The notes under the pieces are model-generated. The model was given only the letters and a program-made list of their open reading frames with translations, was not told where the DNA came from and ran no database searches. From assembly GCF_014852585.1 (NCBI RefSeq), contig NZ_JACVBX010000001.1, positions 124,001-188,000 of the forward strand: a stretch of DNA of 64,000 bases, read 5' to 3'. Source of the stretch: Pseudomonas sp. PDM18 (lineage in GTDB: Bacteria > Pseudomonadota > Gammaproteobacteria > Pseudomonadales > Pseudomonadaceae). Shown in pieces: positions 54,757-63,985 of the stretch; the stretch's first letter is position 1, and each line of letters starts with the position of its first letter. The position numbers were made by a program, and so were the translations under genes.

Positions 54757-54843
54757 GGCGAATCTCCTGAATATTTCAGCAAGGTATGATCTGGAGCCTG
54801 AGGTCAGAACTCCGCTGCGGGACCCGTCTTCGGCCTCCCGCAG
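54757..54843 (-). ncRNA. ROSE-type RNA thermometer in ibpA 5' leader
   Basis: On the minus strand TTGCTGAA (54782-54775) pairs with TTCAGGAG (54771-54764) across a three-base loop, hiding the Shine-Dalgarno AGGAG. The pairing includes one G-G mismatch, a known mark of ROSE elements, and the TTGCT/AGGAG pairing is the family hallmark. The 87-base leader has room for the upstream ROSE stems, which I did not fold in full. Confidence 0.75.
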
Positions 54844-54849
54844 GGACAT

Positions 54850-54877
54850 AGATAGGGACGGCCAAATCCGTTTCAAG
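54850..54877 (-). promoter_or_regulatory. RpoH (sigma-32) promoter of ibpA
   Basis: CTTGAAA (54877-54871) and CCCTATCT (54857-54850) are spaced by 13 bases on the minus strand, close to the sigma-32 consensus CTTGAAA and CCCCATNT. The start of transcription would be near 54843. Confidence 0.8.
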
Positions 54878-54903
54878 CCCGTTTTCGAAAAAAGGATTTC
54901 ATC

Positions 54904-55650
54904 GTGAAAAAGGTCATGCTGATCACCGGCGCCAGCCGCGGCATTGGCGCCGCTACCGCGCGGCTCGCCGCCGAGCGCGGCTTCGCCGTGGCGATCAACT
55001 ATCACCGTAAGCGCGAGGCGGCCGAGGCGCTCGTCGCGCAGATCACTGCACTCGGTGGCAAGGCGCGTGCGTTTGCCGCCGACGTGACGAATGAAGGCGA
55101 CGTCCTGCGGCTGTTCCGTGAAGTGGACGAAGCTTTCGGCCGCCTCGATGTGCTGGTGAACAACGCCGGCATCCTGGAGCGCCAGATGCGCCTGGAGGAC
55201 ATGGACGTGGCGCGTCTGCAACGGGTGTTCGCGGTGAACGTCACCGGCACCTTCCTCTGCTGCCGCGAAGCGGTAAAACGCATGGCGCACAAGCAGGGTG
55301 GCGAAGGCGGAAGCATCGTCAACGTCTCGTCCATGGCCTCGCGCCTGGGCTCGCCCAATGAGTACATCGACTACGCCGCCGCCAAGGGCGCAGTGGACAG
55401 CCTGACCATCGGCCTGGCCAAGGAAGTGGCAGCCGAAGGCATCCGCGTGAACGCCGTGCGACCTGGGCTGATCAGAACCGAGATCCACGCCAGCGGCGGC
55501 GAGCCGGGGCGCGTGCAGCGGCTGCGCTCGGCGATTCCTCTGGGTCGCGGCGGTGAGGCGGAAGAAGTGGCGCGGGCGATCCTGTTCCTCGCTTCGGACG
55601 ATTCCAGCTACAGCACCGGCAGTTTCGTCGACGTCAGCGGTGGGCGCTGA
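54904..55650 (+). CDS. SDR-family oxidoreductase
   Basis: GTG at 54904 has an AAGGA site eight bases upstream. The 248-residue product has VMLITGASRGIGAATARLAAERG for NADP(H) binding, LVNNAGILERQMRLEDMD, Ser in NVSSMASRLG and the catalytic pair in YIDYAAAKGAVDSLT. This is a classical SDR, often annotated as glucose dehydrogenase-like; the substrate is unknown. It is divergent from ibpA and lies before a REP doublet. Confidence 0.9.
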   Translation: MKKVMLITGASRGIGAATARLAAERGFAVAINYHRKREAAEALVAQITALGGKARAFAADVTNEGDVLRLFREVDEAFGRLDVLVNNAGILERQMRLEDMDVARLQRVFAVNVTGTFLCCREAVKRMAHKQGGEGGSIVNVSSMASRLGSPNEYIDYAAAKGAVDSLTIGLAKEVAAEGIRVNAVRPGLIRTEIHASGGEPGRVQRLRSAIPLGRGGEAEEVARAILFLASDDSSYSTGSFVDVSGGR

Positions 55651-55677
55651 TCCGGCGTTGTCCCGGACCACGCTTTT

Positions 55678-55757
55678 GTAGGAGCGAGCTTGCTCGCGAA
55701 CCGCCCCACCGACGGCGTATCGGGGGCAACTGCATTCGCGAGCAAGCTCGCTCCTAC
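55678..55757. repeat. REP-type inverted doublet, copy 4
   Basis: Left arm 55678-55700 and right arm 55735-55757 are perfect 23-bp reverse complements between the convergent SDR and dusC genes. Confidence 0.88.
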
Positions 55758-55767
55758 GAAGAGCAGA

Positions 55768-56727
55768 TCAGGCGGCGACTTCGATCTGGACCTGCAGCAT
55801 CCGATCCAGCACTTCGCAATCGTGCTCGCGGCGCACCTGGGCGAACAGCTCCACAGCTTCGGGATAACTGCGGGTGAGCATCCCCAGCCACTGCTTCAGG
55901 CGCCCCGGTGCGTACCGCGGCGCCAGCTTGCGCCGGGCCTGGCGCCAGAAGTCGTCGAGCAGCACGCGCACTTCCGACCAGGGCATCGGCACCACTTCGC
56001 GGCCATCGCGCCACGCGGCGATCTGCCGGGCGAGATCGGGGCGGGAAACCAGCCCGCGGCCGAGCATGATGTCCGCCACGCCGCTGATGGAGCGGCAACG
56101 GTGGTAATCTTCGAGGGTCCAGACTTCGCCGTTGGCGAACACCGGCACCTTCACCGCCTCCGCCACTTTCGCCACCCACTCCCAATGCGCTGGCGGCTTG
56201 TAGCCGTCGGCCTTGGTCCGCGCATGCACCACCACATGGGCGGAGCCAGCATCAGCCAGAGCGCGGGCGCAGTCGATGGCGCCGTCCGGGCTGTCGTAAC
56301 CCAGGCGCATCTTCGAGGTCACCGGAATGTGAGCCGGCACCGCGCGGCGCACCGCCTCGATGATGCTGAACATCAGCTCGGGTTCCTTGAGCAAAACCGC
56401 TCCGCCACGGGACCGGTTCACCGTCTTGGCCGGGCAGCCGAAGTTAAGGTCGATCACCGGGGCGCCCAGCTCGCAGGCCTGCACGGCGTTTTCTGCCAGC
56501 AGTTGCGGGTCGGAGCCGAGCAGCTGTAAGCGCATCGGCACGCCGGCGCGGGTGCGGCTGCCATGCGCCAGTTCCGGAGCGAGCGCCAGGAACGACGACG
56601 GCGGCAGCAGCCGGTCATTGATGCGGATGAATTCGGTGACGCACCAGTCGATGCCGCCGACGCGGGTCAGCACATCGCGGAGGATGTCATCTACCAGCCC
56701 CTCCATCGGGGCCAGGGCGATCTGCAC
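55768..56727 (-). CDS. dusC: tRNA-dihydrouridine(16) synthase
   Basis: The 319-residue product starts [33 protein letters not shown] and has the Dus active-site Cys98 in [21 protein letters not shown]. This AKTVN(K/R)xRGG form is typical of DusC, not DusA or DusB. Other conserved parts are [11 protein letters not shown] and [19 protein letters not shown]. It reduces U16 in the tRNA D-loop with FMN and NADPH. It is monocistronic. Confidence 0.93.
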   Translation of the reverse strand: MQIALAPMEGLVDDILRDVLTRVGGIDWCVTEFIRINDRLLPPSSFLALAPELAHGSRTRAGVPMRLQLLGSDPQLLAENAVQACELGAPVIDLNFGCPAKTVNRSRGGAVLLKEPELMFSIIEAVRRAVPAHIPVTSKMRLGYDSPDGAIDCARALADAGSAHVVVHARTKADGYKPPAHWEWVAKVAEAVKVPVFANGEVWTLEDYHRCRSISGVADIMLGRGLVSRPDLARQIAAWRDGREVVPMPWSEVRVLLDDFWRQARRKLAPRYAPGRLKQWLGMLTRSYPEAVELFAQVRREHDCEVLDRMLQVQIEVAA

Positions 56728-56803
56728 GGGGGAATCTCGGGCTATGGCGAAGGCCGCGGATTGTAGGGAATGCGCCGCGCCGGGAAAAGCGCGGCGCGAC
56801 GGA

Positions 56804-57259
56804 TCACGCGCCGGCAGCCACAGTTTCCGGGGCGAGCAGCGCGCGGCCGTAGCCTTCGATGAACTCCACCGGCATGCGCTTGGGCCTGCCGCTGGACAGC
56901 TCGATGCAGACGAAGGTGGTCTGTGCGCGCAGCAGGGTCAGCGCATCCGCCGGACGCACCAGCTGGAAGTGACGGGTCATCTTCAGTCGCTGGTCGGACT
57001 GGACGATCCAGGTCGCCAGTTGCAGTTGCTCGCCTTCATAAGCAGCGGCAAGGTAGTCCACTTCATGGCGCACCACGGCCATGGCACGATCCAGCCGGCG
57101 GTACTCGGCCAGATCCAACCCCAGGCTCTGGGAGTGGCGCCAGGCGCAGCGTTCCAGCCAACTGACGTAGACGGCGTTGTTGGCGTGGCCGAGGCCGTCG
57201 ATGTCCTCGGACTTGACCTCGATGTCGATGACGAACGGATCAGGCAACTGCCAACTCAT
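56804..57259 (-). CDS. Hotdog-fold acyl-CoA thioesterase
   Basis: The 151-residue product has the 4HBT/YbgC-type pattern [29 protein letters not shown] with the active-site Asp region, and [28 protein letters not shown] further on. Such proteins hydrolyse acyl-CoA esters in the cytoplasm; chain preference is unknown. It overlaps the eda gene by four bases, so the two are co-translated. Confidence 0.9.
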   Translation of the reverse strand: MSWQLPDPFVIDIEVKSEDIDGLGHANNAVYVSWLERCAWRHSQSLGLDLAEYRRLDRAMAVVRHEVDYLAAAYEGEQLQLATWIVQSDQRLKMTRHFQLVRPADALTLLRAQTTFVCIELSSGRPKRMPVEFIEGYGRALLAPETVAAGA

Positions 57260-57906
57260 GAAGCGTGCTCCAGGCTTGCGGCCAGCGCGATCGCTTCGGC
57301 GGCCAGTTGGGTGATCTGGTCCCAGGCGCGGGCGCGGACCAGGCTGGGCGGCGCGATCCAGGTTCCGCCGACGCAGGCGACGTTGGGCAGGCGCAGCACG
57401 TTGAGCAGGTTTTCCTGGGTGATGCCGCCGGTCGGGCAGAAGCGGATGCCGGAGAAAGGCGCCTTCAGGCTCTTGAGCATCTTGATCGCCGCGTTGCCGT
57501 CAGCCGGGAAGAGTTTCAACGAGCGGTAACCGTATTCCAGCGCCACCAGCACCTCGGAAGGCGTCATCACTCCGGGCAGGAACGGCAGTTTCGCGTCGTC
57601 GGCGGCGGCGACCAGGCGCGGCGTGCAGCCGGGACTGACAGCGAACTGCGCGCCGGCGTCGCGGGCCTCCTGGAACTGCTCGGTGTGGATCAGCGTACCG
57701 GCGCCGATGACCATGTCCGGCAGCTCGCGGCGGATTTCGGCCACCGCATCGAGCGCCTGCGGCGTGCGCAGGGTCACTTCGAGCACCCGCACGCCACCGT
57801 CGTAAAGGGCGTGAGCCAGGTCACCCGCCAACGCCACGTCATCGATCACCAATACCGGCATGACCGGGCGCGCCTGCTGCAGCACCCAATCCAGCGACAG
57901 ATTCAT
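57256..57906 (-). CDS. eda: KDPG / KHG aldolase
   Basis: ATG at 57906 gives a normal 216-residue product; the longer frame is unlikely. The active-site residues are Glu43 in VLEVTLRTPQALDAVAEIRR and the Schiff-base Lys131 in SLKLFPADGNAAIKMLKSL. GPTGGIT-type phosphate binding is seen as FCPTGGITQENL. It cleaves 2-keto-3-deoxy-6-phosphogluconate in the Entner-Doudoroff route. It is not next to zwf or edd here, as with PA3131 in PAO1, so it may also serve as a general KHG aldolase. Confidence 0.9.
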   Translation of the reverse strand: MNLSLDWVLQQARPVMPVLVIDDVALAGDLAHALYDGGVRVLEVTLRTPQALDAVAEIRRELPDMVIGAGTLIHTEQFQEARDAGAQFAVSPGCTPRLVAAADDAKLPFLPGVMTPSEVLVALEYGYRSLKLFPADGNAAIKMLKSLKAPFSGIRFCPTGGITQENLLNVLRLPNVACVGGTWIAPPSLVRARAWDQITQLAAEAIALAASLEHAS

Positions 57907-58033
57907 GCATCCCCCCAATCGGCCACCCGCGTGCGCAAGACCTCGCGCCCAGGCCGGGGCAACCGGAAATGCCCGAAAGTCTACGCCAGCGCGCCGGGCC
58001 TGACGACCCGCAAACGGGCCATCATGCAATGAA

Positions 58034-58055
58034 AACGGCGGCCTGTAGCCGCCGT
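58034..58055 (-). terminator. Terminator of hydrolase gene
   Basis: acggcggc/gccgccgt makes an 8-bp stem and the minus strand continues TTTTC. It lies 20 bases past the hydrolase stop. Confidence 0.75.
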
Positions 58056-58074
58056 CATCAGGTTGGTGAATGGT

Positions 58075-58914
58075 TCAGGAAGCCAGCGCCAGGGGCAACG
58101 GCATCTCGACCTCTTCCAGCAGCTCCAGAATGGCTTCGGTAACCGTCGCATCCGCCAGTACGCGGTGATGCCCGCCATCCTTCAGGCGCAGCAGCCGACT
58201 GCGCGGCCAGGCCTCGTGGATGGCTGAGGCCTCGTCTACGCGCACGTACTTGTCGTCCTCGGCATGCACCACCAGGCCGGGGAAGTCCAGCTCATAACGC
58301 GCGACGTCCAACTGTTTGGCCGCGATGCCGGTGCGCCCTTCCATCAGGCGGATGAAGCGCGAGCGCGCCAGAGGCGGCAGCCCGACCATTCGAGAGAAGC
58401 CGCGCAGAACGCCCAGCACGTTACTCGGCGCACCGATAGTCACCAGCGTTTCGGTGCGCAACCCCATCTGCGTCGCCAGCAGCGCGCTGGCGCCGCCCAT
58501 GGAATGGCCGATCACGGCACGCAGCGGCGGCAACTCGCTGGCCGCTTCCAGAAGTGCTCGGGCGAACAGTACGATGTCCGCTTCCTGGCCGGGAGAGCGA
58601 CCATGCCCCGGTCCGTCGAGGGCAATCACGCCATAGCCGGCACCTACCAACTTCTCGATCAGCGTGGCGAACTGGGTGGGACGTCCTTCCCAGCCATGCA
58701 TCAGCAGCACAGCCGGCCCTTCACCCCAGCGCAGCGCGGACAGGCCGAAGCGCAGGGTGACGCGCTCGGAACTGGCCAGCAGCGGCAGCTCCCAGTCACG
58801 CGGGGCATATTCGTTGGGCGTCACGAACAGCTGACGCATGCGCTGCGCTGCCCATTTCGGCGCGACGCGGCCCAGGGTGGCGTTGACTCCTCGAACCCAG
58901 CTCAGACTGTTCAT
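58075..58914 (-). CDS. Alpha/beta-fold hydrolase
   Basis: The 279-residue product has an HGW oxyanion motif (AVLLMHGWEGRP), the nucleophile Ser138 in AVIGHSMGGASALLA and a C-terminal His in LKDGGHHRVLADATV. It is a cytoplasmic serine hydrolase of unknown substrate. It lies 13 bases downstream of the tetR gene and is probably controlled by it, as in the PA3132-PA3133 pair. Confidence 0.9.
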   Translation of the reverse strand: MNSLSWVRGVNATLGRVAPKWAAQRMRQLFVTPNEYAPRDWELPLLASSERVTLRFGLSALRWGEGPAVLLMHGWEGRPTQFATLIEKLVGAGYGVIALDGPGHGRSPGQEADIVLFARALLEAASELPPLRAVIGHSMGGASALLATQMGLRTETLVTIGAPSNVLGVLRGFSRMVGLPPLARSRFIRLMEGRTGIAAKQLDVARYELDFPGLVVHAEDDKYVRVDEASAIHEAWPRSRLLRLKDGGHHRVLADATVTEAILELLEEVEMPLPLALAS

Positions 58915-58927
58915 TTGCCGTATCTCC

Positions 58928-59467
58928 TCAGATCACCGCTTTTTTCGCGGCACGCAGGACGCGATCGGACAGGTCGCCATTACCCAAAGCACGAGCCAGC
59001 GCCAATCCACCAATCATCAGGGCCATGTCGCTGAGCACGCTGTCGATTTCCTCGGGACGGCCGGCCAGCGCTGCGACCATCAGCTCAACATGCTCTTCCA
59101 GGGTCTGACGGAACTCTTCCGGCAGATTGGCCACTTCGTTCAGCGAACTGGGAATCGGGCAGCCCTCATCCTCGGTATCGCGGTGCTTGCGCGACAGGTA
59201 GAACTGCGCCGTCAGCGCCCGGCGCTCGGCAAAGCTCAATCGCGGGTCGAAGCGCTTGAGTCCTTCGCGGCGCTTGGCGAGCAGTTGCCGGAAGGCCTCC
59301 AGCATCAGGGCGTCCTTGCTCTCGAAGTGCGAGTAGAAGCCACCTACTGTCAGCCCCGCCGCCGACATCACTTCGCCCACGCTGGGGCTGACCGGCCCGT
59401 GCTGCAGCAAGGCGCTGGTGGCGGCGGAAAGGATGCGTTCGCGGGTCTGGGCTTTCTTGTCGCTCAT
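58928..59467 (-). CDS. TetR/AcrR-family transcriptional regulator
   Basis: The 179-residue product has the TetR DNA-binding domain (TRERILSAATSALLQHGPVSPSVGEVMSAAGLTVGGFYSHFESKDALMLEAF). The C-terminal ligand domain is helical. A strong AT-rich palindrome immediately upstream is the likely operator, giving autoregulation and control of the hydrolase gene. Ligand unknown. Confidence 0.93.
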   Translation of the reverse strand: MSDKKAQTRERILSAATSALLQHGPVSPSVGEVMSAAGLTVGGFYSHFESKDALMLEAFRQLLAKRREGLKRFDPRLSFAERRALTAQFYLSRKHRDTEDEGCPIPSSLNEVANLPEEFRQTLEEHVELMVAALAGRPEEIDSVLSDMALMIGGLALARALGNGDLSDRVLRAAKKAVI

Positions 59468-59489
59468 GGCTGACGTCTCCCTCGGGAAA

Positions 59490-59519
59490 TATTATGGATA
59501 GAATATTATTCTCATAATA
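59490..59519. promoter_or_regulatory. TetR operator candidate (nested palindrome)
   Basis: AGAATATTATTCT (59500-59512) is a perfect 13-bp palindrome, flanked by TATTATG (59490-59496) and CATAATA (59513-59519), which are reverse complements. It lies 23 bases before the tetR start in an otherwise GC-rich region. Confidence 0.6.
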
Positions 59520-59584
59520 AAATCGACAAGTAGAAAACGTGACCGCTGGTCGGAGGAAAATTTTCTGGAGGGAGAAAAAACAAA

Positions 59585-59611
59585 AGGGCCACTGAAAGTC
59601 TCAGTGGCCCT
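59585..59611 (-). terminator. Terminator of tRNA-Ala/Glu cluster
   Basis: agggccactga/tcagtggccct is an 11-bp stem with a 5-base loop, followed on the minus strand by TTTTGTTTTTTC. It lies after the last tRNA-Glu. Confidence 0.9.
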
Positions 59612-59635
59612 ATAGGCATCGCAGAGCGATAAAAA

Positions 59636-59711
59636 TGGCGTCCCCTAGGGGACTCGAACCCCTGTTACCGCCGTGAAAGGGCGGTGTCCTAGGCCACTAG
59701 ACGAAGGGGAC
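59636..59711 (-). tRNA. tRNA-Glu (TTC)
   Basis: The 76-base gene on the minus strand starts GTCCCCTTCGTCTAG, has anticodon TTC in CTTTCAC and ends with encoded CCA. It closely matches E. coli tRNA-Glu. Confidence 0.97.
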
Positions 59712-59769
59712 ATATCCTTCGAAGAAACCCACCACGCGGTGGATTCTGGCTTCATCCCGTTTGGGAATT

Positions 59770-59845
<76 letters not shown>

Positions 59846-59889
59846 AGATGACTCTGGCTGACGATGCGGACGCATCGTCGCTGGATAAG

Positions 59890-59965
59890 TGGCGTCCCCT
59901 AGGGGACTCGAACCCCTGTTACCGCCGTGAAAGGGCGGTGTCCTAGGCCACTAGACGAAGGGGAC
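59890..59965 (-). tRNA. tRNA-Glu (TTC), second copy
   Basis: Identical to the gene at 59636-59711, with encoded CCA. Confidence 0.97.
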
Positions 59966-60017
59966 GCAAAACCTTCGATTTCGGCTTCGTTCGGACAAAC
60001 GAAGCTTACTGGTAATT

Positions 60018-60093
<76 letters not shown>

Positions 60094-60159
60094 AAAGTAC
60101 CGCTGGATCTACCGTTCCGCTTCTCCCTGTCAATTCAGTTCGTCGCTGGAACGGGGCGC

Positions 60160-60188
60160 ATCTTAGGGGCGGGGCGAACCCCTGTCAA
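60160..60188 (-). promoter_or_regulatory. Sigma-70 promoter of tRNA-Ala/Glu cluster
   Basis: TTGACA (60188-60183) and TAAGAT (60165-60160) are spaced by 17 bases on the minus strand, followed by the discriminator GCGCCCC, the same as at the tRNA-Val promoter. Confidence 0.85.
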
Positions 60189-60322
60189 CAAAATTTTTTC
60201 AGATTTCTTATTTTTTTCTCCCAAAGAACAATCACTTATGTGACCACCCTGATTTCCGCACGGTGAAATCCACGGCCCTCCTGCCCTCCTCCGGCTCGCC
60301 CGCAATCACTGGCGCCAGCATG

Positions 60323-60358
60323 AAAAAGGCCGGGCGCTTCGTAGCGTCCGGCCTTTTT
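60323..60358 (-). terminator. Terminator of gltX
   Basis: An A5 run, a stem of aaggccgg(g)cgc/gcg(t)ccggcctt, and a T5 run follow the gltX stop. This is a strong rho-independent form. Confidence 0.92.
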
Positions 60359-60374
60359 CAGTGTAGGAAAGAAC

Positions 60375-61859
60375 TCAGGAGCCGATGGCGTCGCGAATCT
60401 TTTCCCACTCCTTGGCTTCTTTCTTCGACGCACCGCCCAGCAGCTCCAGGGCCTGGCGCAGACGATAGCGTGACAGATCGGCGCCGAGGATCTCCATGGC
60501 ATCGAGCACCGATACCGAGCTCGCTTGCCCGGTGATGGCCGGGAACATCAGCGGCATCACGTCCCGCAGCTTGAGGCCCAGGTGCTCGGCCACGGCCTGG
60601 ATGGTCGCGGTGATACGGTCCTTCTCCCACTGGCGCAGCGATTCGAGCTTCCACAGCACCAGTTGCAGCACCTGGCGAACCTGGGTGGCGTCGAGTTTCT
60701 TGTGTTCGAACAGCTTGGCGTCCAGTGGCACGCCGCCGCTGAAGAAGAAGCCGGCCAGCGGGGCGATCTGGCTGAAGTTCTCCACGCGACCTTGTACGTG
60801 CGGGGCGATCTTCATCAGGTACTCGGGGTTCAGCGCCCACTTCTGCACTTCTTTCGCAAAGTCCTCGACGGACAGCTCGCGAATCCACTGGCCGTTCAGC
60901 CAGGAGAGCTTCTCGATGTCGAAGATAGGGCCGCCCAGCGACACGCGGGACAGGTCAAAGTGTTCAATCATCTCCGCCAGGCTGAACTTCTCGCGCTCGT
61001 CGGGCATGGACCAGCCCATGCGACCGAGGTAGTTCAGCAGCGCCTGGGGCAGCAGACCCATGCGCTCGTAGAAGGTGATGGAGGTGGGGTTCTTGCGCTT
61101 GGACAGCTTGCTCTTGTCCGGGTTGCGCAGCAGCGGCATGTAGCAGAGCACCGGCTGCTCCCAGCCGAAGTACTCGTACAGCTTGATCAACTTGGGTGCC
61201 GAGGGCAGCCACTCTTCGCCGCGCAGAACGTGGGTGATGCCCATCAGGTGGTCGTCGACCACGTTGGCCAGGAAGTAGGTGGGCAGGCCGTCGGCCTTCA
61301 TCAGCACCTGCATGTCCATGCGGTCCCACGGGATTTCCACGTCGCCACGGAGCATGTCCGGCACCACGCAGACGCCCTCGGTCGGCACCTTCATGCGCAC
61401 CACGTGGGATTCGCCGGCGGCGATGCGCTTGGCCGAATCCTCTTTCGGGATATGCATGCAGTGACCGTCGTAGCGCGGGGTTTCCTTGCGCGCCTGCTGT
61501 TCGGCGCGCAGTGCGTCGAGGCGCTCGGAGGAGCAGAAGCAGGGGAAGGCATGGCCTTTCTCGACCAACTCGTCGCTGTACTGCTTATAGATGGCGCCAC
61601 GTTCGCTCTGCCGATACGGACCGTGCGGGCCACCGACATCCGGGCCTTCGTCCCACTCGATACCCAGCCAGCGCAGCGCGTCGAAGATCTGCTGTTCCGA
61701 TTCGCGGGTCGAGCGCACCTGGTCGGTGTCCTCGATGCGCAGAATGAACTGACCGCCGTGCTGGCGGGCGAAGCAGAGGTTGAACAGCGCGATATACGCG
61801 GTGCCGACGTGCGGGTCGCCGGTGGGGGACGGCGCGATACGGGTGCGGACTGTGGTCAT
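60375..61859 (-). CDS. gltX: Glutamyl-tRNA synthetase
   Basis: ATG at 61859 gives the standard start [19 protein letters not shown]; the frame upstream is not coding. The HIGH-type motif is at residues 9-19 and the KMSKS-type motif is KLSKR at 251-255. The length of 494 residues is normal. It charges tRNA-Glu; two identical tRNA-Glu genes lie just downstream, in a separate transcript. Confidence 0.97.
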   Translation of the reverse strand: MTTVRTRIAPSPTGDPHVGTAYIALFNLCFARQHGGQFILRIEDTDQVRSTRESEQQIFDALRWLGIEWDEGPDVGGPHGPYRQSERGAIYKQYSDELVEKGHAFPCFCSSERLDALRAEQQARKETPRYDGHCMHIPKEDSAKRIAAGESHVVRMKVPTEGVCVVPDMLRGDVEIPWDRMDMQVLMKADGLPTYFLANVVDDHLMGITHVLRGEEWLPSAPKLIKLYEYFGWEQPVLCYMPLLRNPDKSKLSKRKNPTSITFYERMGLLPQALLNYLGRMGWSMPDEREKFSLAEMIEHFDLSRVSLGGPIFDIEKLSWLNGQWIRELSVEDFAKEVQKWALNPEYLMKIAPHVQGRVENFSQIAPLAGFFFSGGVPLDAKLFEHKKLDATQVRQVLQLVLWKLESLRQWEKDRITATIQAVAEHLGLKLRDVMPLMFPAITGQASSVSVLDAMEILGADLSRYRLRQALELLGGASKKEAKEWEKIRDAIGS

Positions 61860-61920
61860 GAAGGCTCTCGTGTGCAGCAATTCTTCGTGTGAAGCGGACA
61901 GCGCGCGACGGCGCGCGCGC

Positions 61921-62841
61921 TCATGGGTGCGATGGTATCAGGCGGGCCACCTTTGGCTCCAGCCAGCGACCGGGATCAAGGGGCAGGTTATTGATCATGA
62001 AATCGAGGAAAGCCTTTACCTTCATCGCCTGGAAGCGCCGCGACGGGTAAACGGCGTACAGTTCTCCCACCGGCAGCTGGACCTGCGGCAATACGCGCAC
62101 CAGGCTTCCGCTGGCCAACTGTTCGTCGACGATCAGCTCCGGCAGCGAGGCTATCCCCACGCCGGCCAGCACGGCTTCGCGGGCGAAAGTGATGTTGTTG
62201 CACGACAGCACCCGGTGGCACGGCACGGTTTCTCCGCGCAACGGCCAGTAGCGCTGGGAGTCGGCCTGCAGCAGCACGGCGCGGTGACCGGCCAGCTCCT
62301 CGACGGTTTCCGGGTGGCCATGCAGCTCCAGGTAGTCCGGGCTGGCGCACAGGCAGCGGCTGGTGGTCAGCATGCGCCGGGCGATCAGGGTCGAATCCTC
62401 CGGCTGGCCAACCATGATGACGATGTCCACGCCCTCCTCCAACGGATCGACGGTGCGCGAGGTCAGTTCGACCTCGGCGGTGATCTGTGGATAAAGGTTC
62501 ATGAAATCGCCCACCACCTTGGCCAGGTACATCTGGCCGAACTCGATGGGCGCGCTGATGCGCAACAATCCCGACGGTGCCTGCTGCAACTGCATAACCG
62601 CCTGCTCCGCCTCGGCGAAGTCATGCATGATCTGCCGGCAGCGGTCGTAGTAGGCCTGCCCCACTTCGGTCAAGCGGAGTTTGCGCGTGGTGCGGTTGAT
62701 CAGGCGCACGCCCAAACGCTCTTCGAGCAGCGCGATACGCCGGCTCACCGTGGACTTCTGCATGCCCATGCTCTGCGCTGCCTGGGTGAAGCTGTGCAGT
62801 TCCACCACGCGAGTGAAGATCAGCGCATCATCCAGCCCCAT
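61921..62841 (-). CDS. LysR-family transcriptional regulator
   Basis: The 306-residue product has the N-terminal winged helix-turn-helix ([53 protein letters not shown]) of the CrgA-like LysR group and an effector-binding C-terminal domain. It is divergent from the adaptor gene at 62951 with 109 bp between, and probably controls that efflux unit (the PA3135-PA3137 arrangement). Inducer unknown. Confidence 0.92.
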   Translation of the reverse strand: MGLDDALIFTRVVELHSFTQAAQSMGMQKSTVSRRIALLEERLGVRLINRTTRKLRLTEVGQAYYDRCRQIMHDFAEAEQAVMQLQQAPSGLLRISAPIEFGQMYLAKVVGDFMNLYPQITAEVELTSRTVDPLEEGVDIVIMVGQPEDSTLIARRMLTTSRCLCASPDYLELHGHPETVEELAGHRAVLLQADSQRYWPLRGETVPCHRVLSCNNITFAREAVLAGVGIASLPELIVDEQLASGSLVRVLPQVQLPVGELYAVYPSRRFQAMKVKAFLDFMINNLPLDPGRWLEPKVARLIPSHP

Positions 62842-62950
62842 GATTGTTCCCTATAAGCAACAAAGTTTCCGAAGTGTAGCGGCTACGTGCCGCCACGGAA
62901 CACTGTTACATTGGCAAACATTTTTTGGCCAACCAAACGCTCGTTTACCT

Positions 62951-63985
62951 ATGCCCGCACAATTGAAACGCCGCCTGTCCGTGTTCTTCGTCATCCTCGC
63001 CGTGGTCGCCCTCGCCTTCCTGGCGCGCTGGTACTTCATCGGCCGCTTCGTCGAGAGCACCGACAACGCCTACGTGCAGGGTGAGATCACCCGCATCGCC
63101 AGCCAGCTTGGCGCACGTGTCGACGAGGTGCTGGTGCAGGACAACCAGCACGTCGAGAAAGGCCAGTTGCTGGTGAAACTGGAGGCTGCCGACTTCCAGC
63201 TCGCCCTGGACCGCGCCAAGGCCACCCTGGCTACCCGCGAGGCGGAACTGGAACAGGCGCGCAGCAAGCTCAAGGGCCAGACCAGCATGATCGCCGCCAG
63301 CGCGGCTGACGTGAACGCCAGCCAGGCCACCCTCGGCCGCACCGAAGTCGACCTCGGCCGCGCCCAGGCCCTGCGCAAGCCCGGCTATGTGTCGGAAGAG
63401 CGCGTGACCACCCTGGCCGCCGACTCCAACGTCGCCCGCTCCCAGGTGGCCAAGGCCCAGGCCGACCTCCAGGCCCAGCGCGTGCAGCGCGAAACCCTGG
63501 GCACTGACGTGCAGCGCCTGCAGGCGCAGATCGAAAGCGCCCGCGCCGACATTACCCAGGCCGAGATCAACCTCGCCCGTACCGAAATCCACGCGCCGGT
63601 CAGCGGCCTGGTCGGCCAGCGCGGCGCCCGCGTCGGCCAGTACGTGCAGGTCGGCAGCCAGTTGCTGTCGCTGGTGCCGGATGACGGCATCTGGGTCCAG
63701 GCCAACTTCAAGGAAACCCAGATCGGCAAGATGCGCCCCGGCCAGACCGCCAAACTGGTGTTCGACTCCTTCCCCGACCAGCCCATCGAAGGCCAAGTCC
63801 AGAGCCTGTTCGCCGCCTCCGGCGCGCAGTTCAGCCTGCTGCCGCCGGACAACGCCACCGGCAATTTCACCAAGGTGGTGCAACGCATTCCGGTCAAGAT
63901 CACCTTCGCCGACGACAACCCGCTCAAGGGGCTGATCCGCCCGGGCATGTCCGTCGAGGCCGAGGTCGAGCTGCGTGGCCGGTGA
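62951..63985 (+). CDS. EmrA/HlyD-family membrane fusion protein
   Basis: ATG at 62951 gives a 344-residue product; the longer frame upstream overlaps the lysR gene and is not coding. It has one N-terminal membrane helix (RLSVFFVILAVVALAFLARWYFI), the biotinyl-lipoyl half (ASQLGARVDEVLVQDNQHVEKGQLLVKLE), a long helical hairpin (about residues 80-190) and the second half (IHAPVSGLVGQRGARVGQYVQVGSQLLSLV). It links an inner-membrane MFS pump to an outer-membrane channel for drug efflux. The GTG of a probable partner gene overlaps its stop. Confidence 0.92.
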   Translation: MPAQLKRRLSVFFVILAVVALAFLARWYFIGRFVESTDNAYVQGEITRIASQLGARVDEVLVQDNQHVEKGQLLVKLEAADFQLALDRAKATLATREAELEQARSKLKGQTSMIAASAADVNASQATLGRTEVDLGRAQALRKPGYVSEERVTTLAADSNVARSQVAKAQADLQAQRVQRETLGTDVQRLQAQIESARADITQAEINLARTEIHAPVSGLVGQRGARVGQYVQVGSQLLSLVPDDGIWVQANFKETQIGKMRPGQTAKLVFDSFPDQPIEGQVQSLFAASGAQFSLLPPDNATGNFTKVVQRIPVKITFADDNPLKGLIRPGMSVEAEVELRGR

